From positions 162,396,108-162,460,107 of the forward strand of contig NC_073746.1 of NCBI RefSeq assembly GCF_029784135.1: DNA of 64,000 nt. Direction: 5' to 3'. Positions 8,998 to 20,643 of this stretch are shown one piece after another (within the stretch, counting starts at the first letter, position 1; each line of letters begins with the position of its first letter). Origin of the DNA: Toxorhynchites rutilus septentrionalis. Taxonomy: Eukaryota; Arthropoda; Insecta; Diptera; Culicidae. A program made the translations under genes and the position numbers. The notes below the pieces were generated by a model, which saw only the letters and a list, made by a program, of their open reading frames with translations, was not told where the DNA came from and did no database searches.

Positions 8998-9679
8998 CGT
9001 CTGAACAATGGATCAGACAAGAAGATCCTTGTTCCTTCCCCTCCACGATGAAGGAGAATAAGAACGCTTCGGCATCTTCAACGGCACGGATTCCTCTCCA
9101 CTGGCCTGGAGCCATGGGTCGAGGACATCCTTGCCATCTGGTCCAACAATCAAACAGCAAGTTCTTCGTTAAGTTATGTTTCGCAAAAGGATTTTTATGT
9201 GTTTAATTTTTACGTCCAATTTTTATGTGATAATTTTATGTGCAATCTGTTCCCAACGAAACCTTGCGGCAATGCCGTCGATAAAGAGGCGAACCAGCCC
9301 AGGAGGCTGAAAACCTCTCAAATAAAGAATAACAAAAAAATCCTATTCGTTCGAAAATCAGAATAAGGGTGATAAACGAGCGACTTAAAAAAATAACAAC
9401 GTAGTTCTACGTCAACAATGCGGTCGTATCTTGGACAAAACCTCCTATAACTTTTTTCTTTCTATTATACAAGCGTTCAATCATAAAACTATTGCATAGC
9501 ATGGAGAAACGATATGGATAAATGGGAAAAAATTTAATGAAACAGTATAAATTACATATTAAAGAAGTTTATTTCAAATTAACAATTCATTTATTGAACA
9601 ACAAAAGTTAGAAACAAAATTTCAAAAAAGTTTCATTGTCCAAAAATACACGCTCTGTAGGATTCGCCTGGATCATCTA

Positions 9680-10850
9680 TCATCTATCATTGGAAAGGAA
9701 ATCGCTCGCTTGGTCCATCATCTGTGAGAAATAAATAATAATGTTACAAATTTGTAAATCATATAACTTTGAAATAAATACTCATGTCACATATCCTGTC
9801 TGTCATTTGTTGATAGCTGAGTCATCCGAAAAGGGCAACCCTAGCCAATAAGGCTCTCAGAAACTCAGAAAGAAACAAGAGAAAGAAATATTAGTAATAT
9901 TTTAAACGGAAAAACGAAAAAATAAATAAATAAAATATGAACTGGTAATAATAAATCAAATCCGCAACAGTATATAGAAAGATATAAAAAATAAATGCAT
10001 GTGGAATAAAACAAAACTACAGAAAATGTAGTACGACAATAACAATAAATAAATAGAATGAAATCATCCAAAGATCAAATGTTCCTTATGGAAAAAATAA
10101 TAAACTGGTAACAATAAAATAAATCCGCTACAGTATATAGAAAGATATAAAAAAATGAATGCAACAAAAAACGAAACCAATATGTACAATAGAACTCGCA
10201 ACAACAACAAAAAATCAAACAATAAATATTCAACAACTAATAACTCTGTCATCCGATCCATATATGCTTTAAGGGAAAAGCGACTGCGCCACCTCGCCTA
10301 CCATAAGGATTATAAATTTAAAACAACATCGCTTTAGAAACTTTACCTCTTTCTCAGCTTTCAGTCGTCGATTTTCCTGCCGCAATTTTATATTTTCCGC
10401 TTCCATCCTCCGAAGTTCTCCTATAAGATTCCTGTTCTGGACAATCATATATTCCAACTCCGTTGCATCTACTGGTTCCCAGTAGTACAAATCTTCATCA
10501 TCATCGACAAAAATTGTTTCACTGGGCACCAGTGGCGGAGGAACTTCATCCTCGATCATCACTTCGTTTTGATGCATCTGGATCCGAATTGGCTGTAAAT
10601 AAAAGTTTTGTTAACACTGTACACACTCAGAAATATTTTTTCCTACCTTGATATCTTCATTCTGTGGTTTTCCACTACGTCTTTCATAACTTCCTGGTTC
10701 GCGGTTGGCCCAAGAACGCGTTGGAACCCTCAAGCTGACTGGAATCCTCGATGTAACGGTACCTCGCTTCATTTTGTGTGGTGATGGGATTATAACTGCT
10801 TCTCTCTTGATAATTATAATCCTCAGTGGAGAAAATGTTTGCATCAACAC
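9680..10850 (-). CDS. Small leucine-zipper protein, geminin-like, U2 copy
   Basis: Three-exon layout as in U1: exons 10850-10647, 10592-10347 and 9721-9680. The predicted protein is unchanged. The only visible difference near coding sequence is in the first intron (ATTTTTTCC in place of ATGTTTTCC). Splice sites and zipper are intact. Confidence 0.5.
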
Positions 10851-11500
10851 AATGCTTGCTTCGATTGAATCAAAACTTGGAAAATGGCACTAGCCTGCTT
10901 TGCACTGTTTTTTTTATCTCGTTATTGTATCTTACATTATGTGAAAAATGACTTTGGTGTGATTTTGAAGTTGATGAAACATAAAATTAATAGTTACTGA
11001 TTCTTAATTAGTTTTTAGATACTAAAAATGAAATGTTATTTTTCAACAATATAGGATCGGAGTTTAACAATTGTTTCTTGTTACGATCAAGCAAAAGCTA
11101 TAAATAATTAATTTATTGGATAATCATGGATTTTCTTTTCGGTCGTTCTGTTACCATATCGCATATTTAACATAGTAATCTATTGCTTTGTTTGCAAACT
11201 GCGGTAACGAAATATTTTATGTATTTTCCTAGAATTTGAAAAAGTATGTGACTACAAAATGGTCTGTAACGAAAATGAAATCTGACATCCCTACCAACAA
11301 CCGAAGGAACGAACCGTACAGAATACCAATCCCAAAATACCAATACACCTTCTTGAAACCACATCACTTTTGCAAGTGTCAAAACAGTGCCGAAATTATT
11401 GACGTGTAAGTTTCTTATCCCACTAACAATTGGCAGCGAAAACTGTCTGTTTCTATGAAAAAATATTTAATTTCCTCCTGACAGTAGTAAATATTCGCTG

Positions 11501-12484
11501 ATGAACTTTATAAAAAGTGGTTTGCAGTCAGTGCTGGGTTCTCAGGAACCTGGGGCGCTGCAAAGTGGTGCCAAAACTGTATGAAACAACGAAATTTGGG
11601 TCAGAAACTCATTCTAAACCTTTTAAATTATTATGCCCCTCTGGAACAGGTAGAACAAGTGAGTGCTTCGACACTACTCGAGGATCGCCGCGATGCTTGC
11701 AGAGCGCTCAGGGCTCTTTCGAAAAAAATATCGCGTGGAAGTGGGAGCCCAAGGTATGCACGCTCTTCTCCAAGTCATGGAAATGGATAGAGCCGATCCG
11801 GAGATAATTGGGTACTGCTTGGACACCCTCTGTCATATCACTTCTCAGGAACAGTTCGAAGAAGACAACCCGGACAACCCAAGCGTGACGGTCAACATAG
11901 GAGAACAATTTACGGAGATGTTCCTCAAGTCGAACGAGAATGTGAGCTTGATTTTGAATTGTCTGGAAGAGTACGATTTTTGGGTTCGCTGGTCGGCTAT
12001 TAAGTTGTTGACCAGTTTGTTAGCGAACAAAACGAAGGACATACAGGAAATCGTTCTTGTTAGCCCAATGGACGTTTCCAAGTTGATGGATTTGCTGGTT
12101 GACAGCCGAGAAGTTATTAGAAATGATGTATTGCTACTGTTGATACAGCTTACCAAAGGAAACGCAAACATCCAAAAAATTGTAGCTTTTGAAAATGCTT
12201 TTGATCGATTGTTTGATGTTATCAAGGAGGAAGGATGCGCAGATGGTGGAATTGTCGTGGAGGATTGTTTATTTCTGATGATGAACTTGCTTAAAAACAT
12301 TCCCAGTAATCAGCAGTTCTTCAAAGAAGGATCCTACATCCAGCGGTTGGCGCCAATGTTTGTTATTTCACAGGTTTCGTCACTAACTTCCGGTCAACTT
12401 TTGTGCGGGGGACTGTTCAGCAACCATCCGCTCTCCAATTGGTTCTCGGCTGTTTCTTTAGCGCATGCCCTCATTGTTAGTTAA
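11501..12484 (+). pseudogene. p115: p115/Uso1 5' fragment, broken (U2)
   Basis: Same structure as U1, with the same intron, the same A7 frameshift (11722-11728), the same internal deletion and the same end. The long frame from 11663 gives the identical protein. This shows that the lesions predate amplification. Confidence 0.85.
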
Positions 12485-12495
12485 GCGAGAAGGTA

Positions 12496-13360
12496 ATCAT
12501 GTTGAGTTCAATGGCCGAGTATTGGCTAACTTCAATTCAACCGTACGATAGTATGATAAGGATTTGCGACATGAATGTAGCCATTGTAATATCGTGTTGG
12601 CATTATATTGTAGAACCAATGGTAAACTAGATTAATGTTCTTTTTCGAACAGGCGACTTCATTTTGGTGGGTGATTTGATGCGATCTATCACGCTGTTGC
12701 ATTACAAGCAAATGGGAGTAGTTGTGAGGAGATCGATTTCAACAAAATTTCTCAAAACTATTGATACAGCAGTAACAATATTGGATGACGATGCGTTCCT
12801 TGGGTGGACAACAGCAAGTATCTATTTGTTTGCCTAAAAGATGGGTAAGTAGGATTTCCGTAGCTCTGTTTATCATAAGAACACTTTTTGTATTTTTTTT
12901 AAGGACCACAACAACGGGCGACGAACGATAGCAAATGCCAGAGGTTCCTCAATTCATGCCATGGTTCGCTCGTGATGCAAAACATTGGTGAGCGAACGAC
13001 GCCGACAACGGGCTGTGTGCTATTTGGCACGGTCTGATCACAAATAACACTCGATTATTATGAATTTCTTCGAAAGTTACGGAAAAGTTTGATACAATCA
13101 AATCTGTTGGTAAGACTGATTATTCGTATTGGCGTAGTTTCCATACCGAAATGGAAACGGAACGTTGCGAGGGATTTATTGATGGAGGATGGATAGTGGA
13201 TAGTGGATAGTTTTCTGGATTTAACTCGGGAAATATATACGATGCATTGGGATTGCAGATCGACGGGGATGGAACTAAGAAGGAAGCGGCCGTAGATGAT
13301 AAAATCAAGATTGTAGAAGACCTAACATGGACACATCAGGATGTCCAGTGTTGGTCATGA
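12496..13360 (+). pseudogene. DDB1: DDB1 3' fragment (U2)
   Basis: Copy of the degenerate DDB1 C-terminal fragment with both retained intron remnants and all the stops and frameshifts seen in U1. No private repair or new lesion was noticed. Confidence 0.82.
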
Positions 13361-13630
13361 TTATTGAATGAATGCTATCAGTTGTTGCTATAGTTGCGAA
13401 AAATAATTTCATGTTTGTAGGATAATAAAGAAATTCCAGTAAACGTATTGTTTACTACACATTATTTGAACTCGAATAGTCATGAACGACGGATTTCTCA
13501 AAATTATCTATGAGTTTTATCAAAACTTTATTATTTTTGGGAAGAAACGTGGAACATTCAGGGCAAGAGCGGGGATGTTGATCGAATCGTGATGCGTGTT
13601 TGGATTTGATGCTCTTTGAGTCGGTAGATA

Positions 13631-13946
13631 TCAACCTGATTGCACTGCTGACGCTCCCTTGTATTCACTGTAAGAAGAATATTGAAATATGTTATGAGAT
13701 ACAATTTGAATGAAATATAGTGATCAGGTATACCTATTAGGTTGGATATTTCCTAGCGTTTGTAACTTCTCATCGGACTTGACACTATCAAGTGTCAAAT
13801 CATATTCTGGAGAAATGTCGACCTTACGAATTAATAAATAGGTTAGTTGATCTTGGAATGCGATCATATTACTTATTCTTATTCGACAGCTTCTTTCGCT
13901 CAAGCTGATCCTGCAGCGCGATGCCTTTCTTGAACTCAACCGTGAA
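13631..13946 (-). pseudogene. Gene-X terminal exons (U2)
   Basis: Exons 13946-13873 and 13667-13631 are unchanged in sequence from U1. A type-B substitution (CCTATTAGG near 13738) falls in the intron. Confidence 0.4.
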
Positions 13947-14113
13947 CTGAAAGACCATTTGTAATGTCGAGGAATACTAGCTGCAGCACGGTAAGATCAC
14001 GAGGCAGACGTACCGGTCATCGGGTAGGGGTCGAGCCTCCCTCGCAGTGCGTGATGATAAAAAAACATTTTAGTGGTGTCTGGCAGTGATTGAGTAGCCG
14101 CTGGGCCGCCGCC

Positions 14114-15493
14114 ATGGTGGACGTCCCCGGCTCCGCACCTACGGTGTGGGGCCATAAAGGCGGTGCGAACTACCGTAATATTCAAGGCAGTTATTCAGGA
14201 GCAACGTTACCAGAACATATGGATCCGGCTGGTGAACACGGTGAGCTTATTGTACTGCGCATTACTGGTGTTGGCGATGACGGTAAAGATAAGAATCTCC
14301 CCCCGCCCCTTTTCTCATTCGCAAATCTATTGAGAGCTGTGTTAAAGAAATCGAGGGCTTATGCCCTTAAAGTTCGTAATAAAAAAAGCGGAGGCTCTGT
14401 CACAGCTGACACAATTATCTGATGGTACAAACGTCAAGGTCACCTACCAAAAACACTTGAACAGCACCAAGTGTGTTGTTAGTTGCGCACAAACAATTAA
14501 TATGTCGGAGGAGGACATTGTGGACTGCCTCAAAGACCAAAAAGTGACAGCGACTAGAAGACTCAAACGACGGACCGGTCCAGACGCGATAGAAAACACT
14601 CCTGCGTTAATCCTGACAGTTAATGGTACATGTACACCTGAATTAATCTATTTTGGCTATCTGCGAGTAAGAACGAGGCCGTATTACCCGTCGCCCATGC
14701 AATGCTTTAATTGCTGGGCATTTGGTCACACAAAAACAAAGTGTAGACAAAACACGCCAACCTGTGGGAATTGTTCCGTAACCCATGTGATTCCAGCGGA
14801 AGGAGGCAGTCCTGGATCGAAGAATAAATGACCTGGTGAAAAAAATAGAAGAAATAGATCTTACCATCGCGAACATGGCCGCTTCAATGGAGTTACAACG
14901 CATCGAGGCGTTAAAAAACACGGAGATGATCAAGTCTCTGGTGGATAAAATCGATCAGATGGCCAACACACTAGCGGCCATGGAGTAACGATTGACCCAG
15001 AAGGACAAAATCATCACTCTGCAACAGAAGAAGATATCTAGAGCCAGGTCATTATTGCCCCAAACAAAAAGTGCCGAAACATCCGGGGTAACAAAAGACA
15101 CCCATTCCAGACCTTCCTCCTTGTTCAACACCCCTACATCCTCCCGACCGGCCAAATCCACAAGTATAATACCACAAAACTCCAGCTTGGTCATCTACTC
15201 CGACTCCGACATAGAATCCATCGAACTAGATGACACGCTTATGAAAACACAATCTCCGTCTACACCAGTACTTCTTACCAGCTTACCAGCCTGGAGATCG
15301 AACTACAAATGCAACACCCTCGAATAAAAGAAAACCCGAATCCCCGCTTATACAACCACCGAAGAACATTCGTCAGAGATCGTCAACAGTAGGCAAGCAA
15401 CCCGCCTTGCCTCCAGATAACACTCGACCCAATCAGCGATCAGACTCTCAATACCCACCGCCGACTAGTGGTAAGGACCGTCAGCCCAAATAG
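14114..15493 (+). pseudogene. Retroelement ORF1, broken (U2)
   Basis: Full span from the Kozak ATG at 14114 to TAG at 15491-15493. The C-terminus, absent in U1, is basic and proline-rich (NKRKPESPLIQPPKNIRQRS) and could bind nucleic acid or act as a nuclear signal. Breaks: C6 run near 14300, frame change after the CCHC knuckle near 14805, TAA at 14986-14988, and a further shift before the basic tail. Confidence 0.75.
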
Positions 15494-15546
15494 TGTTTCG
15501 TCCAACTCTTACCTCACCTGTCGCCAACCACTACTCCACCAATCAG

Positions 15547-15755
15547 CTCTCCGGTAAGGGTGGCAACACCTATTCCCCGACGAACTACGTGGGAATTGTA
15601 CCTGAACTCGGGACGCACAAGGGTGGCAACACCTGTTCCCTGAAGGACCACGTGGGACCAGCACCACAAATTGGGACGCACAAGGGCGGTAACGTCTATT
15701 CCCCGAAGGACTGCGTGGGAACTGCTTCAGATCTCGGGACGCACAAGAGTGGAAT
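15547..15755 (+). repeat. 63-bp tandem repeat in the ORF1-ORF2 spacer
   Basis: About 3.3 degenerate copies with starts at 15547, 15610, 15673 and 15736. They carry GGGACGCACAAGGGTGGCAA and, when translated, GTHKGGNxYSPKD-like units. Counterparts are 26503-26711, 37292-37500, 48093-48301 and 59008-59216; U1 lost it. Because 63 is divisible by three it may once have been coding, or it may be a spacer repeat. Confidence 0.75.
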
Positions 15756-16241
15756 CAGTGGAATCTCGTTCCACGATCGATTTCACTGGAGTTTCTTCTT
15801 CCGACATTGTGCAACTTCCGTTACCCTGTGTCATTACCACCGAAGTATCCATCGCCAAATCACAAAGTAGCGCAGAGGATTGCAGTGACGCCGAACCGTT
15901 TTTTTCCGCCGTCGGGTCAAGTGAACGAACGCTGGTTTAGAATTCTACTCCCAGTTCCCGAGCACCGCTGTCTCGTTCGACAATACCACATATCGTTGCC
16001 ATTGCGATCCTTCCAGCTGCCGACACAACACCATCCACAGTTGATGTCCCAATCCGCCGAAGATCCGCTCGTCTCGCCGCCAGGGCTAAGCCGGCCGCCA
16101 CAACCACTCCACTTGAAGCTCATGCCAGGCCTGTCTCGCCTATGCCAGCCGAAGCGAGGTCCGATGCCAATATCTATGATGCATGGAGACGTAGCCGAGG
16201 AGATCCCACGCAAGCTATGGCCGGGAGTTTAAGCTCCCCAA

Positions 16242-19200
16242 ATGAACCTCACCATCTTTCCTCGGTTGCTTCCGAGTGGAATGGCTGCCCAACCTGTTAT
16301 CGTCGGTGGAGTTCCACCGGGAATCATCACATCCAGTACCACTACATATCTGATTCCCCACCACACCGCCCATCACCAGGAAAGTATGTCCACCAACACA
16401 TCCACCAACCTCGCTCTGCAATGGAACATCAATGGACTGTACAACAACTTGGGAGAACTGGAGACCCTTGACCGAGAGTTATGTCCGTCCATCATCGCAC
16501 TCCAAGAGATAAATCGAGTTTCCCCAACAAACATACAGAAAATTGTCGGGGTTAAATTCCACTGGCACACTAAGCGGGGCTCCGTTTTGCAACACTCTGT
16601 TGCTTTGGGTGTCCGGAGAAACATTCTCCATTTGCGAAAAACAAATATCCACTGACCTGCCAATAATAGCCGTCCAAATCGAGGCCCCGATTCCGGTGAC
16701 CATCATTTGTATATACCTGCCATGAGGCATAATCCCGAAACTACGACGGAAGCTGCTTGAGGCGTTAGCAAGCTTGGAGGACCCAAAAATCATCTTGGGG
16801 GACTTCAATGCTCATCACCGCAACTGGGGAATTCAAACACCAAATGTCAGAGGGAATATCATCGCCTACCTCTTGGAGGTGATGGAGCTCTCGGTCTTAA
16901 ATGACAGCACTGACACTTTCCGTAGAGGTACGAGCAACACAGCCTTTGATATTTCAGCAGCTAATCTCAACGTGGTGGATAGGTTAGGGTGGAACAAAGC
17001 CGACGACATTCATGGCAGTGACCATCACCCGATAACCATCAGCTTCAACGGCCCGCCGCCGCTCGCAACTCGCAGACCAAGATGGATCTTCGAAAGAGCT
17101 GACTGGACAGCTTTTCAAACATCTTCCGACTTCTTGATATATAGAGACAACCCAACCACCTTTGCCACTTTCAACAAAATCATTATGGAGGCGGCCGAAG
17201 CCTTCATCCCAAGAACGAAAACCACTCCGGGGAAGAAAGCGCTGCATTGATGGTCCGAGGACATCAAAGGGGAGGTCAAGAAGCGGAGAAAGTTTCTGCG
17301 TACGGCCAAACGACTACCAGCAGGAGACCCAATGAAGGAAGTTGCCATGAACAGGTATCGAGCGCAACATATCAGAGTACGGCGGTTAATCCGGAAGGTG
17401 AAGTTAGACAGTTGGACTGGTTTTCTAGAGTCTATCAACGAAAACCAGTCCTCTGCGGATCTTTGGCGCAAAGTAAACGCACTAAATGGGAAGAGAAGGT
17501 CACACAACCCCATTCGTCAAGGTATTACTAGGCTGTGTCTCCAACCTGCAGCGATCCGGTTGATACTTCGAACACGCTCGGTGAATATTTCGCGGGATTG
17601 TCCTCGATCTCCGAATATGAGCCCGATTTCATCCGTCGACAGGGTGCGGGTATCACTTCGGTCAGCAACTTTGTGGTCCCTGTGAGTCATCCTAATAATC
17701 CTCTAAATCGGAACTTCATCATCGAGGAACTTTCTGTCGCCCTATGTTCCGCAAAAAGTCAACTGGCCCTGACGGTATCGGCTACAAGATGCTGAAACAT
17801 GGAATACACACGAATTTCCCGAGGGTTGGAGACACAGCCTAGAAATACCTATACCTAAGGTCGGTCAAAGCAGCAACAACGTGAAAGGCTACTGTCCAAT
17901 TTCCTTAACCTCCTGTTCATCCAAGATCCTGGAAAGAATGACGAATAGACGCCTGGTCACCTTTCTAACGGAAAATAGAAAATTGCACTATCAACAGTTC
18001 GCCTTCCGACCAGGTATGGGCACCAACAACAACTTCGCGACCCTCGGAGACGTGATAGCCGAAGCCAACAGGAACCGTCAGCACATGGAGATGGTAGCAC
18101 TGGATCTGGAAAAGGCATACAACAGAACATGGATCCCGTTAGTGCTGAAAACTCTGGCAGATTGGGGCGTTGACGGGAAATTACTGCACTTCATCAGGAA
18201 CTTCGCCACACGCCGAACCTTTGAAGTCAAAATTGGTAACATCAGCTCCCGAGCTTTCCAAAAGGAAACAGGAGTACCTCAAGGTTCTGTCCTTGTCGTC
18301 ACCCTCTTTCTCGTCTCCATGAGTAGCCTGTTCCAGGTCCTGCCTGGGAGAGTCTTCGTGTTTGTCTACACACTCTTTTGATGGCAGTGAGTGACACCCA
18401 TAGGATTCTACGCATCAGAATACAGGCAGCTACCAATGCCATCGGCCGGTGGGCGGCCGAGAGAGGATTTAGACTTTCAGCGCAGAAGAGCGACCATATG
18501 GTGATTTGCAGCGACAGACATCAGGGTCCCAACTCCAGGGTCAAGCTATACAAAAACAACATTCCCCGCCGGAAAACGCTAAAGATCCTTGGAGTGTTTG
18601 TTGACCACAAACGTAACTTCCTCCGCCATTTCGAGGAAGTTAAGAACAGCTGTGCCACCCGGTTGAATCTAATGAAAACCATTTTCAAACCGCACCGAAG
18701 CAACAACAGAAATATCCGGCTACAGGTGGCCAAAGCCATCATCAGCAGCCGCCTCACCTATGGCCTTGAACTGACGTGTTTGGCTGGAGACAAGCTCCCA
18801 AAATCTCTGGCACCGATTTACAACAAAGCACTACTGACTGTCTCCGGTCTCCTGCCATCAACACCAGCTGCCTCTGTCTGCGCTAAAATTGGAGAACCTC
18901 CTTTCGATCTAATCACAGACTCGGCGATCGTAGTCAGGACTGCCAGTTTCTTGTCAAAAACTAGCGGTAGAGGGGAGACCCACCTAACCGCCCTTAGCAA
19001 CACGATCCTGCAGCGTTTGGCGCATCCCAACCTCCCCCCGGTGGCAAAACAATCCTGGTTTGGTGCGAACGACTGGAGGTTCCCAACTGTTCTCGTCGAG
19101 AACGGTATTCGGGACAACTTTCGAGCCGGGGCGTGCTCGATCGGTCTGCTAGAATATTTCAAGGCCATCATAGCGGAAAAATACCGTCTCCACGAGATCA

Positions 19201-19969
19201 GATACTCGGACGGCTCAAAAGGACCATCGGGAGTTGGATTTGGGGTGAGCGATAATAAGAATAGTCTGATTTCCAGCAAGAAACTCGCGGACATCTGCCA
19301 GGTCTTCTCGGCCGAAGTGGTCGGCATCATCGAGGCAACTACAACTTCATCTTCCAAGCCGTTGTTGGTCGTCTCCGATTCGGCAAGCGCCATTGATGCC
19401 ATCGGTGCGACCAGGTCCAAACATCCATGGGTACAGGCCATCAGGAAGTATATATTGCCCGACACTGTGCTCATGTGGGTCCCCGGACACAACGGCATCG
19501 CAGGGAATGAAGCGGCCGACCGGTTTGCCGGAATCGGTCACACAAGACCGTTCTTCATTCGGGATGTGCCGCTTGACGATGTGAAGTTGTGGATCTCCAA
19601 CTCTTTCCGCACCTTTTGGACCGAAAGGTGGTTCGCAGAGAGGAGGCAGTTCCTCAGAAAAGTCAAGGGCACTATTATCAGGTTTGACGATGTTAAAGGA
19701 ATGAGAGAACAACGAATCCTGTCCAGACTGAGGACCGGTCACTGCTCGGTCTCACACGGATTCAATAGAGGACCCTCCCATCTACTCTGCGACCTCTACC
19801 AAATCCACAACTCCGCGAACACTTCTTGTGTGGTTGCCCGAAATTTGATGATCTGCGAAACCTTCATGGAATCAGCGGGAGTGTAAGAGACATCTTAAGG
19901 GACGATCCAGCAAGAGTAGCACCGCTTGTCTGCTACCTAAAAGATGCAGAACTATTTTTTAAGATCTAG
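16242..19969 (+). pseudogene. Retroelement ORF2: endonuclease, RT, RNase H; broken (U2)
   Basis: ATG at 16242 leads to the APE-type endonuclease: LALQWNINGLYNN, IIALQEINR, then after frameshifts near 16650 and 16740 IILGDFNAHHRNWG and SDHHPI. A linker and reverse transcriptase follow. Part of the RT fingers is deleted after KSTGPDGIGYKMLKH. Motif A is present (VALDLEKAYNRTW, about 18094-18132), but a 7-bp deletion at 18369/18370 removes the YADD core and shifts the frame. From 18378 a 502-codon frame covers the thumb, the RNase H (YSDGSK, SDSASA, WVPGHNGIAGNEAAD) and part of the C-terminus. The last segment (CGCPKFDD...) is out of frame. Confidence 0.82.
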
Positions 19970-20643
19970 CGTCTGAACAATGGATCAGACAAGAAGATCC
20001 TTGTTCCTTCCCCTCCACGATGAAGGGGAATAAGAACGCTTCGGCATCTTCAACGGCACGGATTCCTCTCCACTGGCCTGGAGCCATGGGTCGAGGACAT
20101 CCTTGCCATCTGGTCCAACAAGCAAACAGCAAGTTCTTCGTTAAGTTATGTTTCGCAAAAGGATTTTTATGTTCAATTTTTACGTCCAATTTTTATGTGA
20201 TAATTTTATGTGCAATCTGTTCCCAACGAAACCTTGCGGCAATGCCGTCGATAAAGAGGCGAACCAGCCCAGGAGGCTGAAAACCTCTCAAATAAAGAAT
20301 AACAAAAAAAATCCTATTCGTTCGAAAATCAGAATAAGGGTGATAAACGAGCGACTTAAAAAAATAACAACGTAGTTCTACGTCAACAATGCGGTCGTAT
20401 CTTGGACATAACCTCCTATAACTTTTTTCTTTCTATTATACAAGCGTTCAATCATAAAACTATTGCATAGCATGGAGAAACGATATGGATAAATGGGAAA
20501 AAATTTAATGAAACAGTATAAATTACATATTAAAGAAGTTTATTTCAAATTAACAATTCATTTATTGAACAACAAAAGTTAGAAACAAAATTTCAAAAAA
20601 GTGTCATTGTCCAAAAATACACGCTCTGTAGGATTCGCCTGGA

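Larger units (their letters stand above)
365..9340 (+). repeat. Tandem unit U1 (type A, shortened)
   Basis: Unit of 8,976 bp: host segment 365 to about 5039, then retroelement about 5040-9340. It shares type-A variants with U4. These include GTTTTCC at 1661-1667, Ala and Ser codons upstream of the ORF1 zinc knuckle, and an 11-bp deletion near 8735. The retroelement has lost 1,825 bp between 6411 and about 6416, replaced by four or five filler bases. The loss removes the end of ORF1 and most of the endonuclease domain. Confidence 0.9.
5040..9340 (+). mobile_element. I-clade-like non-LTR retrotransposon, internally deleted (U1)
   Basis: No LTRs, protease or integrase are present. The parts are a gag-like ORF1 with a CCHC knuckle, ORF2 with reverse transcriptase and RNase H, and an A-rich 3' end. 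RNase H after the reverse transcriptase fits the I group rather than Jockey or CR1. The 5' end is approximate (about 5040, near CATCGGGTAGGGGTCGAG). This copy has lost 1,825 bp, including the endonuclease. Confidence 0.8.
9341..20311 (+). repeat. Tandem unit U2 (type B)
   Basis: Unit of 10,971 bp, the longest. Host segment 9341 to about 14015; retroelement about 14016-20311. It keeps a 41-bp segment (about 17250-17300) missing from all other units, so its element is the least eroded. It shares with U5 the 7-bp loss in the reverse transcriptase and the substitutions at 9908, 10231 and 13738. Confidence 0.9.
14016..20311 (+). mobile_element. I-clade-like non-LTR retrotransposon, most complete copy (U2)
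   Basis: About 6.3 kb from the 5' leader to the A-rich tail, with ORF1, spacer and ORF2 containing endonuclease, reverse transcriptase and RNase H. It is the best reference copy, because it alone keeps the 41-bp endonuclease-RT linker (EDIKGEVKKRRKFLRTAKR). It is still inactive, with several frameshifts and no YADD. Confidence 0.85.

Noticed and set aside
5040..9340. LTR retrotransposon or endogenous retrovirus
   Set aside because: No LTRs, protease, integrase or envelope. An APE-type endonuclease (seen in U2-U6), RNase H C-terminal to the RT and an A-rich tail indicate a non-LTR element.
15493..15870. 125-codon ORF with GTHKGGN repeats considered as a separate gene
   Set aside because: It starts with GTG overlapping the ORF1 stop, is in the retroelement spacer and has no independent start or family; described instead as a tandem repeat.
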